Of a stretch of 64,000 nucleotides of DNA, positions 47,227-56,107 are shown one piece after another. Within the stretch, counting starts at the first letter, position 1. Each line of letters starts with the position of its first letter. Origin of the DNA: CAZAYP01 sp964489425 [NCBI: uncultured Verrucomicrobiota bacterium] (lineage in GTDB: Bacteria; Verrucomicrobiota; Kiritimatiellia; RZYC01); contig CAZAYP010000006.1 in assembly GCA_964489425.1 (NCBI GenBank), positions 5,425 to 69,424 on the forward strand, read 5' to 3'. The notes beneath the pieces are model-generated. The model was not told the DNA's origin. It saw only the letters and a list, made by a program, of their open reading frames with translations, and did no database searches. The position numbers were made by a program, and so were the translations under genes.

Positions 47227-47500
47227 AAAGGACTTTCCCGTAGCGTTCGACCACGGAATAAAAAGTCGGATTAAGCTCGCGAGCCACCAAATCGAATGGC
47301 TGGCGCAGAATGTCCATCAGTGCCACGTCGGCATCCAGGATGCGCTCCGGAGGAATGCCCTCAACTGCAAGGTCAACATCGCTTGCACGCCGGGGATCGG
47401 TCGTGGCGCTGCCGAACAGAATCACCCGCTTGGCGCCCAAGCGCACCAGTTCGCCAACCGCCTGCGGCAGGCTATCAAGATTCACAGCCATATCAAACAC
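47219..47500 (-). CDS. MNT-domain nucleotidyltransferase (antitoxin of the HEPN/MNT pair)
   Basis: 93 residues from GTG 47500, or 90 from ATG 47491; GGAG lies 3 bases before the GTG and 12 before the ATG, so the start is uncertain. The minimal nucleotidyltransferase signature is complete: ILFGSATTDPRRASDVDLAV (GS...DxD). Antitoxins of this type neutralise HEPN toxins by binding or AMPylating them. It is co-transcribed with the downstream HEPN gene. Confidence 0.88.
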   Translation of the reverse strand: MFDMAVNLDSLPQAVGELVRLGAKRVILFGSATTDPRRASDVDLAVEGIPPERILDADVALMDILRQPFDLVARELNPTFYSVVERYGKVLYG

Positions 47501-47806
47501 ACACTCCAGTCGTTGCGAGATCGGTGGCCGATCCGCCTTTGGGACAATGACTGTCGCACAAAAAGCTGCTCCATGAAACGAGAAACTTCAGTCAGCTTGG
47601 CGTCCGCCCTCCGAAGCTGGACATTATTCGCCGTTCAGTCCGTGCTGCGAGTGGTTAAAAAACACACAAGTGGCATTGCTGTAGCGCCAATCCCTTTGTA
47701 ATCAATGTGTTTTGCTGTTTATTTAAAAGTTGGCGCGGTAGTTGCTTAGTCCAGTTCCAAAACCAAGGTCAACAATAAATAAACAGTGGTCGCATAAAGG
47801 TTGAAG

Positions 47807-47893
47807 ACGGCTGGGTTCGGTTTAGGCCGGTCTCAGAGCCGTAGTTGAGGGGGGAGCCGCAGCGCCAAGGCAACTTGGCGCTGCGGTCTTTTG
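47807..47893 (+). ncRNA. Candidate small structured RNA ending in a strong terminator
   Basis: ACGGCT at 47807-47812 pairs perfectly with AGCCGT at 47837-47842 around an inner CGG/CCG helix (47818-47820 with 47827-47829). Seventeen bases later comes a 13-bp perfect terminator stem. There is no open frame of note on this strand and no gene close upstream that would need the terminator, because the neighbouring MNT gene runs the other way. I recognise no Rfam family. The 5' end is unknown. Confidence 0.35.
47857..47893 (+). terminator. Strong intrinsic terminator
   Basis: CCGCAGCGCCAAG (47857-47869) and CTTGGCGCTGCGG (47874-47886) form a 13-bp perfect stem closed by a GCAA tetraloop, followed by TCTTTTG. 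This is the best terminator-like structure in the window and points to transcription on the plus strand. Confidence 0.7.
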
Positions 47894-47911
47894 TCCAGGA
47901 AAGAGCAGTTG

Positions 47912-48083
47912 AACTACGAATCACGCGAATCACGCGAATGCATCCCTTTGACTCTGCTAAATATGTACGGGCATGGATCGAATTCTTCCGTCATCTAACA
48001 GGTGAACGATGTTATTCTCAACTTGTTCGCCCGCTCCTCTTTCTGCAGCAATGAGTTTCGCGTGATTCGCGTGATTCGTAGTT
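47912..48083. repeat. 27-bp perfect inverted repeats enclosing 118 bp
   Basis: The 27 bp at 47912-47938 (AACTACGAATCACGCGAATC...) are the exact reverse complement of 48057-48083. The arms themselves contain a direct repeat of CGAATCACG. The enclosed DNA shows only a short broken reading frame and no transposase, so it may be a non-autonomous element or decayed insertion. Its right arm lies inside the dispersed ~115 bp repeat. Confidence 0.65.
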
Positions 48084-48104
48084 AATTCAAATGCTGAATT
48101 CAGG
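47991..48104 (-). repeat. Dispersed ~115 bp repeat, right copy
   Basis: This is the inverted partner of 36235-36350. Read on the minus strand it starts CCTGAATTCAGCATTTGAAT and runs through GCAGAAAGAGGAGCGGGCGA. Upstream, 47501-47800 holds nothing recognisable. The repeat ends 69 bp before the next gene and may have brought or displaced its promoter. Confidence 0.7.
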
Positions 48105-48173
48105 TTTATAGATCCCGGGCCGAATTTGTCGAAACGGTTTACTTTGTCGGGTGCCAGGTGTAATTTTGATCTT

Positions 48174-51100
48174 ATGTTTCCTGCGTGGCGCATGTTCGTG
48201 TTCGGAGCTGGTGTAACGGCCGTGGCCGGGTGGGTCGCGGCTGCGGAAATTCACCCGGGACCCGCATCCCGATCCACGCCGCTGACCATTTCGGAAATCA
48301 TGTACCATCCCACCGCGCGCGCGGATGGGCGAGATCTGGAGTTCGTCGAGATCTTCAACACCGAGCCGTTCCCGCGGTCCCTGGCCGGATATAAGCTGGC
48401 CGGGGATGTCAGCTTCGACTTTCCCACCAACGCCATCCTGGGGGCGCGGGCGTACCTGGTTCTGGCCGCGGTGCCGGACGATGTGCGGGCGGTGTACGGC
48501 GCCACCAATGTGCTCGGCGCCTACACGGGCCGACTGTCGAACAGTTCCGGCGCGCTGCGGCTGGAAACCCAGGCCGGCGCGTGCTTGCTGGAAGCTGAGT
48601 TTGACTCGGAGGATCCCTGGCCGGCGGCCGCGGACGGGGGCGGGTGCTCGCTCGTGCTGGCCGAGGGGTCCTACGGCGCCGCTGACTGCCGCGCGTACGC
48701 GCCATCGTACCAGCGCGGCGGGTCGCCCGGCCGTGGCGAGCCGGCGGCGGTCGGCGCGGCGAGCGTGGTCATCAACGAGCTCCTGACCCACACGGACCTG
48801 CCGCTGGTGGATTACGCGGAGCTCTACAACGCGGCCACCACGAGCGTGGACTGCTCCGGCATGGTGTTGACCGATGACCCGGCAACCAACAAGTACCGGA
48901 TCCCTGCCGCCACGGTGCTGGCGCCGGGCGGGTTCCTGGTGCTGGAGGAGGCCACGCTGGGATTCGGCTTGAGTGCCAACGGCGAAAGCCTGTTCCTGTT
49001 TTCGGCCAACACCAGCAACGTGCTGGACGCCGTCAAGTACGGCGGCCAGCAGAACGGCACGGCCTGTGGCCGGTACCCGGACGGCGCGGAGCGGCTGCGC
49101 CCCCTGGCCGCGCGCACGCCCGGCACGACCAACGCGGCGTTCCGGCAGGAGTCGGTCGTGATCAACGAGATCATGTTCAACCCGCCGGACGGCGACGCGG
49201 ATGGCGAGTACATCGAGCTGCACAACCAGGGCGTGGCGGACGTGGGCCTGGGCGGCTGGCGCCTGGCCGGCGGCGTGGAGCTGGTCATCCCCACCGGCAC
49301 GGTCCTGGCCGCGGGCGGGTACCTGGTGCTGGCCAACAAGGCCGCGCACCTGATCGGCCACTACGCGCACCTGAACGCGGGCAACTGCATCGGCGACTAC
49401 TCCGGCACGCTGTCCGACCGCGGCGAGGTCGTCCGCCTGCTGGCGCCCGACGACCCCAACCTGCCCGACGACCTCTGCCAGTACGAGGTGGACCGCGTGG
49501 TGTACTTCGACGGCGGTTCCGGGCGCGAGTACGCGGACGGCGGGGGCAGCAGCCTGGAGCTTACCGACCCGCGCGCGGACAACGAGATCCCAATCAACTG
49601 GGCCGCCAGCGACGAATCGGCCAAGGGCCGGTGGATCACCAACGACATCACCGGCGTGCTGGACAACGGCATGCTGCCGCCGTCCACGAGCATCAACAAC
49701 GTCAGCCTGATCCTGCCGCACGGCGGCGAGTGCCAGGTGGACGACGTGGCGGTGTATTACCAGTACGTCAACCGGGTGCGCAACCCGGACTTCGGCACCG
49801 GGACCAACTACTGGCAGCTGCTGGGCAACCACGAGCGCACCCGGCGCGAAGCCGACAGCCAGGGCAGCGGCTACGGGCTGCACCTGCGCGCGTCCGGTCC
49901 GGGCGACACGCGGGTGAACCGCTGCATTGGCGCGCTCTCGGTCTCGCTGCCGGCGGGCGGCACGGTGCGGCTGCGCTGCCGGGCGCGGTGGCTGGCCGGC
50001 AGCCCGGAGCTGGTCATGTGGCTGCGCGGCGGTTACCTCGACGCCCACGTCACGCTGCCCGTGCCCGACAACCTGGGCACCCCCGGGCAGGCCAACAGCC
50101 GGCGCGTGGTCAACCCCGGGCCCGCCATCTACGATGTCCGCCACACGCCCGGCCTGCCCGCGGCCGGCGCGCCGGTCGTGGTGCTGGCGCGCGCCAGTGA
50201 CCCGGACGGCGTCGCCGCGGTCGACCTGCGCTACCGCATCGATCCCGCCGCCGGGTACACGACCGTGGCCATGGCCCGCGATGGGCAGGGCCGCTACGTG
50301 GCGCAGCTGCCCGGCCAGGCCCAGGGCGCCCGGGCGGCGTTTTACATCCTGGCGCGGGACGCCGCGGCGGCCTGCGCCACGAACACGTTCCCGGCCGCTG
50401 CCCCGACCAACGAGGCCGTGGTCGGGTTCGGCCTGGCCCGGACCGGCACGGACATCGACCAGGTCGCCGCCTGGATGACCACGGCCCGCATGGCCGCGTG
50501 GCAGGGCCGTAGTTCCCTCAGCGACGAGCCGCTGCCCTGCACCCTGGTCTGCGGCGAGCGCATCGTATACGACGCCGCCATCCGGTTCCGCGGCAGCGTG
50601 TTCGTGCGCGGCGCCTACGGCGACCCGGCCACCAACGCCGCCTCCTACTGCGTGGACCTGCCGCACGACAACCGCATGCTGGACAGCGATGAGCTCACCC
50701 TCGACTGGCAGGAGCCCAGCCGCGACAACACGTTCCAGCGCGAGCGCGCCGCCTTGTGGGTTGCGGAGCGCCTCGGCCTGCCCGCGTTCCACAAGCGCTA
50801 CGTCACCGTGGACCTCAACGGAATCCGCCGCGCCACCGTGTACAGCGACTCCCAGGAGATCAGCGCCGACTACATCCGCAGCCGTTACCCCGACGCGGAC
50901 GCCGGCCACCTCCACAAGATCAACGACTGGTTCGAGCTCAACGACGCGTTCAGCCCCATCGAGGGCGACTTCGTCAACCGCGACGGCAGCCTGATCGACT
51001 ACACCAGCAGCGGCGCCAAGAAAGACGCCGCCTACCGCTGGCGCTGGGAAAAACGGACCACCACCGGATACCAGGCGGACATGACCCCGCTGTACGCCCT

Positions 51101-53900
51101 CGTGGATGCCGCCAACCTGTCCGGCACCGACCTGGTGCGCGAGATGCAGCACCACGCCGACCTGGAGCAGTGGCTGGGCGTGGTGATGTTCCGCCACCTG
51201 GTGGGCGACTGGGACAGCTTCGGCTACAACCGCGGCAAGAACATGCTGGCGTACCTGCCGCCCGGCGGCCGCTGGAACCTGTTGAACTGGGACGTGGACT
51301 TCTGTCTCGGCGCCGACATGGGCGGGAGCGAGTGGGACGACCCGTTTATCGTGGACTCCGCGCGCATGCCGCGCATGGCCGCGATCCTGGCGGCCGGCCC
51401 GTTCCGCCGCCAGGCATGGCAATGGCTGGACCGCGCCGTGACCGGCCCGTTCCGGGGCGCGGCCATCAACGCGGAACTGGACGCCGTCTACGCGGGCCTG
51501 ACCGCCAACGGCCTCGCCGTGGCCTCGCCGCTGAACATAAAAACGTGGATCGAAAACCGCTATAACTACCTGCTCGGGCGCCTGAGCGACGTGAAAGACT
51601 TCGAGCTCGGGATCCGCGAATCCGATTTCTCCACCGGCCTGAACTGGACCCCGCTGTCCGGCTGGGCGCCCATCCAGTGCGCGGTGATCAAGATCAACGG
51701 CAAGCCCGCGGACATGACCTGGACCGGCGACTGCGACTGGGAAACCCGCGTCTGGCTGACCAACGGGCTCAATATCGTCACCGTCCAGGGCTGCGATTCC
51801 AACGGCGCGGCGCGCGCGGGCCAGGCCGACAGCATCAACATCACCTGCACCGCGCTGGGCGCGGACCCGCGGAGCCGGCTGGTGATCAACGAGATCATGT
51901 ACCACCCGCCGACCAACCGGGCCGAGTTCGTGGAACTATACAACCGCTCGTCCACTTCGGCGTTCGATCTCTACAACTTCCGCCTGGACGGCGTGGACTG
52001 GACGTGCGACCGGGCCCAGGTGATCGCGCCGGGCGAGTTCGTGGTGGTGTGCCGCAGCCTCAACGACAGCGCGCGCGCCTACGGGCCCGGCCTCCCGCTG
52101 GCCGGGCCGTGGGCCGGCACGCTGCGCGCCGACGGCGAAACCCTCACGCTCCAGCAGCTCGACGCCACCGGCGGCGTGGCGCTGGTGGTGGACACCGTGA
52201 CCTATTCCAGCAACTGGACGGCCCTGGCCAACGGGCAGGGCTGCGCGCTACAACTGATCGATGCCGCCGAGGACAATGACCGGGTGGGCAACTGGACCGT
52301 CGACCCCGGCGCGCGCTGCACCCCGGGCCGGACCAACTCCGTGGCCAGCGATCTGCCGGCGTTCCCGCCGCTCTGGATCAACGAGGTCCAGCCGGACAAC
52401 CGCGCGACCCTCGCCGACAACCACGGGGATTTCGATCCGTGGCTCGAGATTTGCAACACCTCCAACGCGGTCCAGGACCTGTCCGGGTACTGCCTGACCG
52501 ATGACCTGGCCGTGCCCGCCAAGTGGGCGTTCCCCGCGGGCGCCGCGGTGACCAACGCCGGGTTCAAGCTGGTCTGGGCGGATAACGAGCCGGGCGAGTC
52601 CACGGCCACGGAATACCATGCCGGGTTCCGCCTCGCCACGGCCGGGGGCCAGGTGGCCCTGATCAGCACCAACGGCGGGCGCTACATCATCCTCGATCTG
52701 TTCGCGTACCCGGCCGCGGTCCCGGCCGACCAATCCTATGGCGATTTCCCGGACAGCCAGGCCCACGACCGCCGCATTTTCCATTACCCAAGCCCCGGCG
52801 CGACCAACAACAACGCCGCTCCCACCGCCCGCATTTACCTCAACGAGTGGCTGGCTAAAAACAACACCAGCATCGTCGATCCGGCCACGGGCACGCGCGC
52901 CGACTGGTTCGAGCTGTACAACGACCAGGACTATGCCGTGGACATCACCGGCTACGCGCTCAGCGACACGCCGGCCGTGCCGTTCCAGTTTGTCATCAGC
53001 GGCAGCACGGAGCTGCAGCCGCGCGAGTTCCGCCTGGTCTGGGCCGACGACACCAGCGCCAACGCCTGGGGCACCAACGATCTCCACGTGCCGTTCAAGC
53101 TCAGCACCTCCGGCGAAACCCTGCTGCTGTCCGCGCCCGGCGGCCAGGTCGTGGATACGGTCACGTTCGGCGCCCAGGCCGACGACGTATCCCAGGGCCG
53201 GTACCCGGACGGGGCGGGCACCCTGGTCGCGCTGGCGGCGCGCTCGCCACGCGCGAGCAACGTGACCAACCACCAATACACCCTGACTGCCACGGCGGGC
53301 GCCAACGGCCGCATCGCCCCCGCCGGCGTCCAGGCCGTGGCCGGTGGCGGCAGCGCGGTCTTCGTGATCACCGCGGATCGCTACTACGTGATCCGCGATA
53401 TCCAGACCAACGGCGCAAGCGTGGGCGCCCCCTTGGGCATCCCGTGCCGGACCTGCACCTGGGCTGCCGTGAGCGCCGACGGCGCCATCGCCGCCACGTT
53501 CCGCGCCGTCACCGCCACCAACGGCACGCCCCAGTGGTGGCTGGTGCAGTACGGCCTGACCAACGCCGACCTCGATGCCGACGCGCTGGACGATCCGGAT
53601 CGGGACGGGTACCCGACCTGGAAGGAGCACGTCGCCGGGTCCAGCCCGGTGAATGCCGACTCCCTGTGGGCGGTGAACGGGAGCCGCGATGCGGGCGCGG
53701 CGATGTTTTCGTTGTCCTGGCCCAGCCTGGCCGGACGCACCTACAGCCTGCACACTGCCACCAACCTGGCCGACGGGTTTGTCCGGCTCCCGGAAAATCT
53801 CCCCGCCAACCCCCCGGTGAACGTGTACTCCATGCCGGTGAGCAATTACGTGGCGCGCTACTTCCACCTCGGCGTTACCATGGATCCGGATGAAGACTGA
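48174..53900 (+). CDS. Giant surface protein: lamin-tail domains flanking a CotH kinase domain
   Basis: 1,908 residues from ATG 48174, opening a signal peptide (MFVFGAGVTAVAGWVAAAE). Six lamin-tail domains start near residues 40, 198, 329, 1236, 1400 and 1554 (ISEIMYHP, VVINELLTH, VVINEIMFNPP, LVINEIMYHPP, LWINEVQPDN, IYLNEWLAKN). Between them lies a CotH-type kinase domain (about 770-1140): VTVDLNGIRRATVYSDSQEI, DWDSFGYNRGKNMLAYLPPG and the metal site LLNWDVDFCLG (about 1035-1045). Near the C-terminus are an InlB-type 'bacterial repeat' and an acidic DLDADALDDPDRDGYPTWKE segment. CotH proteins phosphorylate Ser/Thr of secreted proteins. It overlaps the next gene by 11 bp. A weak ribosome site leaves the start uncertain. 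Confidence 0.88.
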   Translation: MFPAWRMFVFGAGVTAVAGWVAAAEIHPGPASRSTPLTISEIMYHPTARADGRDLEFVEIFNTEPFPRSLAGYKLAGDVSFDFPTNAILGARAYLVLAAVPDDVRAVYGATNVLGAYTGRLSNSSGALRLETQAGACLLEAEFDSEDPWPAAADGGGCSLVLAEGSYGAADCRAYAPSYQRGGSPGRGEPAAVGAASVVINELLTHTDLPLVDYAELYNAATTSVDCSGMVLTDDPATNKYRIPAATVLAPGGFLVLEEATLGFGLSANGESLFLFSANTSNVLDAVKYGGQQNGTACGRYPDGAERLRPLAARTPGTTNAAFRQESVVINEIMFNPPDGDADGEYIELHNQGVADVGLGGWRLAGGVELVIPTGTVLAAGGYLVLANKAAHLIGHYAHLNAGNCIGDYSGTLSDRGEVVRLLAPDDPNLPDDLCQYEVDRVVYFDGGSGREYADGGGSSLELTDPRADNEIPINWAASDESAKGRWITNDITGVLDNGMLPPSTSINNVSLILPHGGECQVDDVAVYYQYVNRVRNPDFGTGTNYWQLLGNHERTRREADSQGSGYGLHLRASGPGDTRVNRCIGALSVSLPAGGTVRLRCRARWLAGSPELVMWLRGGYLDAHVTLPVPDNLGTPGQANSRRVVNPGPAIYDVRHTPGLPAAGAPVVVLARASDPDGVAAVDLRYRIDPAAGYTTVAMARDGQGRYVAQLPGQAQGARAAFYILARDAAAACATNTFPAAAPTNEAVVGFGLARTGTDIDQVAAWMTTARMAAWQGRSSLSDEPLPCTLVCGERIVYDAAIRFRGSVFVRGAYGDPATNAASYCVDLPHDNRMLDSDELTLDWQEPSRDNTFQRERAALWVAERLGLPAFHKRYVTVDLNGIRRATVYSDSQEISADYIRSRYPDADAGHLHKINDWFELNDAFSPIEGDFVNRDGSLIDYTSSGAKKDAAYRWRWEKRTTTGYQADMTPLYALVDAANLSGTDLVREMQHHADLEQWLGVVMFRHLVGDWDSFGYNRGKNMLAYLPPGGRWNLLNWDVDFCLGADMGGSEWDDPFIVDSARMPRMAAILAAGPFRRQAWQWLDRAVTGPFRGAAINAELDAVYAGLTANGLAVASPLNIKTWIENRYNYLLGRLSDVKDFELGIRESDFSTGLNWTPLSGWAPIQCAVIKINGKPADMTWTGDCDWETRVWLTNGLNIVTVQGCDSNGAARAGQADSINITCTALGADPRSRLVINEIMYHPPTNRAEFVELYNRSSTSAFDLYNFRLDGVDWTCDRAQVIAPGEFVVVCRSLNDSARAYGPGLPLAGPWAGTLRADGETLTLQQLDATGGVALVVDTVTYSSNWTALANGQGCALQLIDAAEDNDRVGNWTVDPGARCTPGRTNSVASDLPAFPPLWINEVQPDNRATLADNHGDFDPWLEICNTSNAVQDLSGYCLTDDLAVPAKWAFPAGAAVTNAGFKLVWADNEPGESTATEYHAGFRLATAGGQVALISTNGGRYIILDLFAYPAAVPADQSYGDFPDSQAHDRRIFHYPSPGATNNNAAPTARIYLNEWLAKNNTSIVDPATGTRADWFELYNDQDYAVDITGYALSDTPAVPFQFVISGSTELQPREFRLVWADDTSANAWGTNDLHVPFKLSTSGETLLLSAPGGQVVDTVTFGAQADDVSQGRYPDGAGTLVALAARSPRASNVTNHQYTLTATAGANGRIAPAGVQAVAGGGSAVFVITADRYYVIRDIQTNGASVGAPLGIPCRTCTWAAVSADGAIAATFRAVTATNGTPQWWLVQYGLTNADLDADALDDPDRDGYPTWKEHVAGSSPVNADSLWAVNGSRDAGAAMFSLSWPSLAGRTYSLHTATNLADGFVRLPENLPANPPVNVYSMPVSNYVARYFHLGVTMDPDED

Positions 53901-54615
53901 ACGGTGCCTCCCGGCCGTCTGGACCGCGGTTCTGGCCGCGGCGCTGCCGCTGGCCGCCGCCGCCGGGGGCGACCTGCTCGCCTACTGGGATTTCGGCGCC
54001 ACGGCCGCCAAGTACACGGAAACCTGCACGGTCCAGCGCGTGACGTTCGCCGCGCTGGCGCTGACCGCTAACGCCGGCAGCTTCAAGGACCCCAACGGCA
54101 AGAACGGCGTGGCCTACACCGACCCCGACGGCGTCACCCACGCCGGCGGCCAGGCCGCCGCCCTGGACGAAGCCATCGAGAATGCCGGCACGCTCGACGT
54201 GCGCCTGGACGGCCGCGGGCGGCAGCTGTCCGAGGTGCGCTGGGACGCGTTCACCGACGACGCCGGCGACGCGCGCGGGCCCAAGACCTACGACCTGTCC
54301 TACAGCGTGGATGGCGGCGTGCACTGGATCCCCCTGGCCCGCGATGCGCCCTTCGTGCGCGACGGCAGCAAAACCAATTATTACCCTTACTCCTACAGCC
54401 TGACCAACCACGCTGCCTTGCGCAACGCCGCCGAGGTCCGCCTGCTGATCCACAACCTCGCCGGCGGCACGGCCGGCGCCTGCGGGTTCGACAACGTCAT
54501 GGTCGCCGGCTGGCCCGAAAATCCCGATGACCTGCTGCTGTTCCTGCCCGCCATCCTGGCCCGGCCGGCCACCAACGCCGCGGGCACGCGAGCCGGACAT
54601 GGACGCGGCCTTTGA
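53890..54615 (+). CDS. Secreted protein of unknown function in the CotH/VTC operon
   Basis: 241 residues with a signal peptide (PAVWTAVLAAALPLAAAAGG). The mature part is a beta-rich single domain (LLAYWDFGATAAKYTETCTV, KTYDLSYSVDGGVHWIPLA, VRLLIHNLAGGTAGACGFDN). It resembles extracellular jelly-roll or 'choice-of-anchor' domains of PVC bacteria, but I cannot name a family. It overlaps the upstream gene by 11 bp and the downstream gene by 17 bp, so it is a fixed part of the operon. Confidence 0.75.
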   Translation: MKTERCLPAVWTAVLAAALPLAAAAGGDLLAYWDFGATAAKYTETCTVQRVTFAALALTANAGSFKDPNGKNGVAYTDPDGVTHAGGQAAALDEAIENAGTLDVRLDGRGRQLSEVRWDAFTDDAGDARGPKTYDLSYSVDGGVHWIPLARDAPFVRDGSKTNYYPYSYSLTNHAALRNAAEVRLLIHNLAGGTAGACGFDNVMVAGWPENPDDLLLFLPAILARPATNAAGTRAGHGRGL

Positions 54616-55396
54616 GATCATGATGGAGCGGCTGGAGGCCAAGTACCTGGTCTCGCCCCAGCAGGTGCCCGCGATCCGCGAATACATCAAGCCGTTCTGC
54701 GAGCAGGACAAGAACAGCCGGCGGTCGCTGGACGGGTACGTGATCACCACGCTGCAGCTCGATACGCCCAACTTCGCGCTCCACATGGCCAAGCCCGATA
54801 ACGCGCTCACCCGTTTCAAACTGCGGGTGCGCACGTACGGTCTGGATGGCAAAGCCCCGGTGTTCCTGGAAGTGAAGCGCAAGTTCCGCGGCTCGGTGAT
54901 CAAAACCCGGGCCGCCGTGCCTCCGGACCGTTGGGGCCCGGACCTGCTGCGGCAGACCGCCACGGACCTGACCTTCCGCTCGACCACGGAAACGGCTGCG
55001 TTCTGCGAGTTCCTGCGCCTGGCGCGGGAGACCGGCGCCCGGCCCGCCGTGCGCATCCGCTACCACCGCGAATCTTTTTTTGGCCTGGCCGACCGCTACT
55101 CGCGGCTGACCCTCGACTCCCGCCTGCGGTTCCAGCGTGCCGACGACTGGTCCGTGCTGGGCGGCAGCGCCTGGCACGCCCTGGACTCCAACGCCAGCCA
55201 GGGCAAGGGGCACGCCTACTCGGGCGTGGTCCTGGAACTCAAGGCGCTGGTGGAGCCGCCGCAGTGGATGATGGGGCTGGTGGAATTCTTCGAGCTTGAA
55301 CGCGTCGGCCACTGCAAGTATTCAATGGCCGTGCAACAGGAGGCTTGGGACCTGGGCGTGATCGAAGATCGCAAGGACTGGGTATGGGGCCTCTAG
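54599..55396 (+). CDS. VTC-domain polyphosphate polymerase
   Basis: 265 residues, one VTC catalytic domain forming a basic tunnel. The charged strand motifs are complete: ERLEAKYLV (Arg11, Lys15), RFKLRVRTYG (72-81), LEVKRKF (Glu91, Lys93), KTRAAV, RIRYHRESFFG, RLTLDSRLRF (169-178) and LELKAL (Glu213, Lys215). By analogy with yeast Vtc4 it makes polyphosphate from ATP in the cytoplasm. It has no SPX domain, as in other bacterial members. ATG 54599 overlaps the upstream gene by 17 bp; later Met codons at residues 8-9 are alternatives. A DUF4956 gene follows 30 bp downstream, a recurring partnership. Confidence 0.9.
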   Translation: MDAAFEIMMERLEAKYLVSPQQVPAIREYIKPFCEQDKNSRRSLDGYVITTLQLDTPNFALHMAKPDNALTRFKLRVRTYGLDGKAPVFLEVKRKFRGSVIKTRAAVPPDRWGPDLLRQTATDLTFRSTTETAAFCEFLRLARETGARPAVRIRYHRESFFGLADRYSRLTLDSRLRFQRADDWSVLGGSAWHALDSNASQGKGHAYSGVVLELKALVEPPQWMMGLVEFFELERVGHCKYSMAVQQEAWDLGVIEDRKDWVWGL

Positions 55397-55426
55397 CCGG
55401 GCGGCAACGACACAAGGCGGAGCATC

Positions 55427-56107
55427 ATGGATTTCGCAACTGTTTTTGAATCAGCGCGCATCATGGGGGTGGTGGACATCCTCTGCGCCATGCTCGCGGC
55501 GTTCGTCCTGTGCATGGGGCACGCGGCCGTGTACCGCTGGACGTTCCAGGGGTTCACCTACTCCCGGGCCTACGTGCACGCCATGATCCTCGGCGGCATG
55601 GTCACCGCCATGCTGATCATGGCCATCGGCAACAACCTCGCCCGCGGGCTGGGCATCCTGGGCACCCTGGCGGTGATCCGTTTCCGCACGCCGATCCGCG
55701 ACCCGCGCGACATGATCTTCCTGTTCGGGTGCCTGGCCACCGGCATTGCCTGCGGCGCCACGGTGTACGCGGTGGCGGCCATCGGCTCGGTGTGCGTGGA
55801 CGCGGCCGCCCTGTTCCTGCACTTTTCGCCCTTCGCCTCGCGCCGCAACTACGAGGGCCTGCTGCGCTTCGTGGCCGCGCCGCACGACACGAACCCCGCC
55901 GCCGCGGAGGAACTCATGGCGCGCTACTGCCGCAGCTACACCCTGGTGGCCATGCGCGAGTCCGCCCAGGGCGAGGCCAACGAGTACGCCTACCACGTGC
56001 GTCTGGTGGATCCGGCGTACCGCCAGGACCTGCTGGAAGGCGTCCGCAAGCTGCCGGGCATCACCGACTCCGCCCTGCTCATGCACCGCACCACCGTGGA
56101 GCTCTGA
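55427..56107 (+). CDS. DUF4956 membrane protein
   Basis: 226 residues. Three to four membrane segments occupy the first ~130 residues (about 14-36, 50-70, 72-84 and 100-130). The family hallmark is LGTLAVIRFRTPIRDPRDMI, a conserved basic loop between membrane segments. A soluble C-terminal ferredoxin-like part (145-226) ends the protein. DUF4956 genes recur beside VTC and CotH genes, and a role in moving or sensing polyphosphate at the membrane is plausible but unproven. Its stop overlaps the adaptor gene start by one base (TGATG). Confidence 0.9.
   Translation: MDFATVFESARIMGVVDILCAMLAAFVLCMGHAAVYRWTFQGFTYSRAYVHAMILGGMVTAMLIMAIGNNLARGLGILGTLAVIRFRTPIRDPRDMIFLFGCLATGIACGATVYAVAAIGSVCVDAAALFLHFSPFASRRNYEGLLRFVAAPHDTNPAAAEELMARYCRSYTLVAMRESAQGEANEYAYHVRLVDPAYRQDLLEGVRKLPGITDSALLMHRTTVEL

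Noticed and set aside
47912-48083. Complete insertion sequence
   Set aside because: Perfect inverted repeats exist, but the 118 bp between them cannot encode a transposase.
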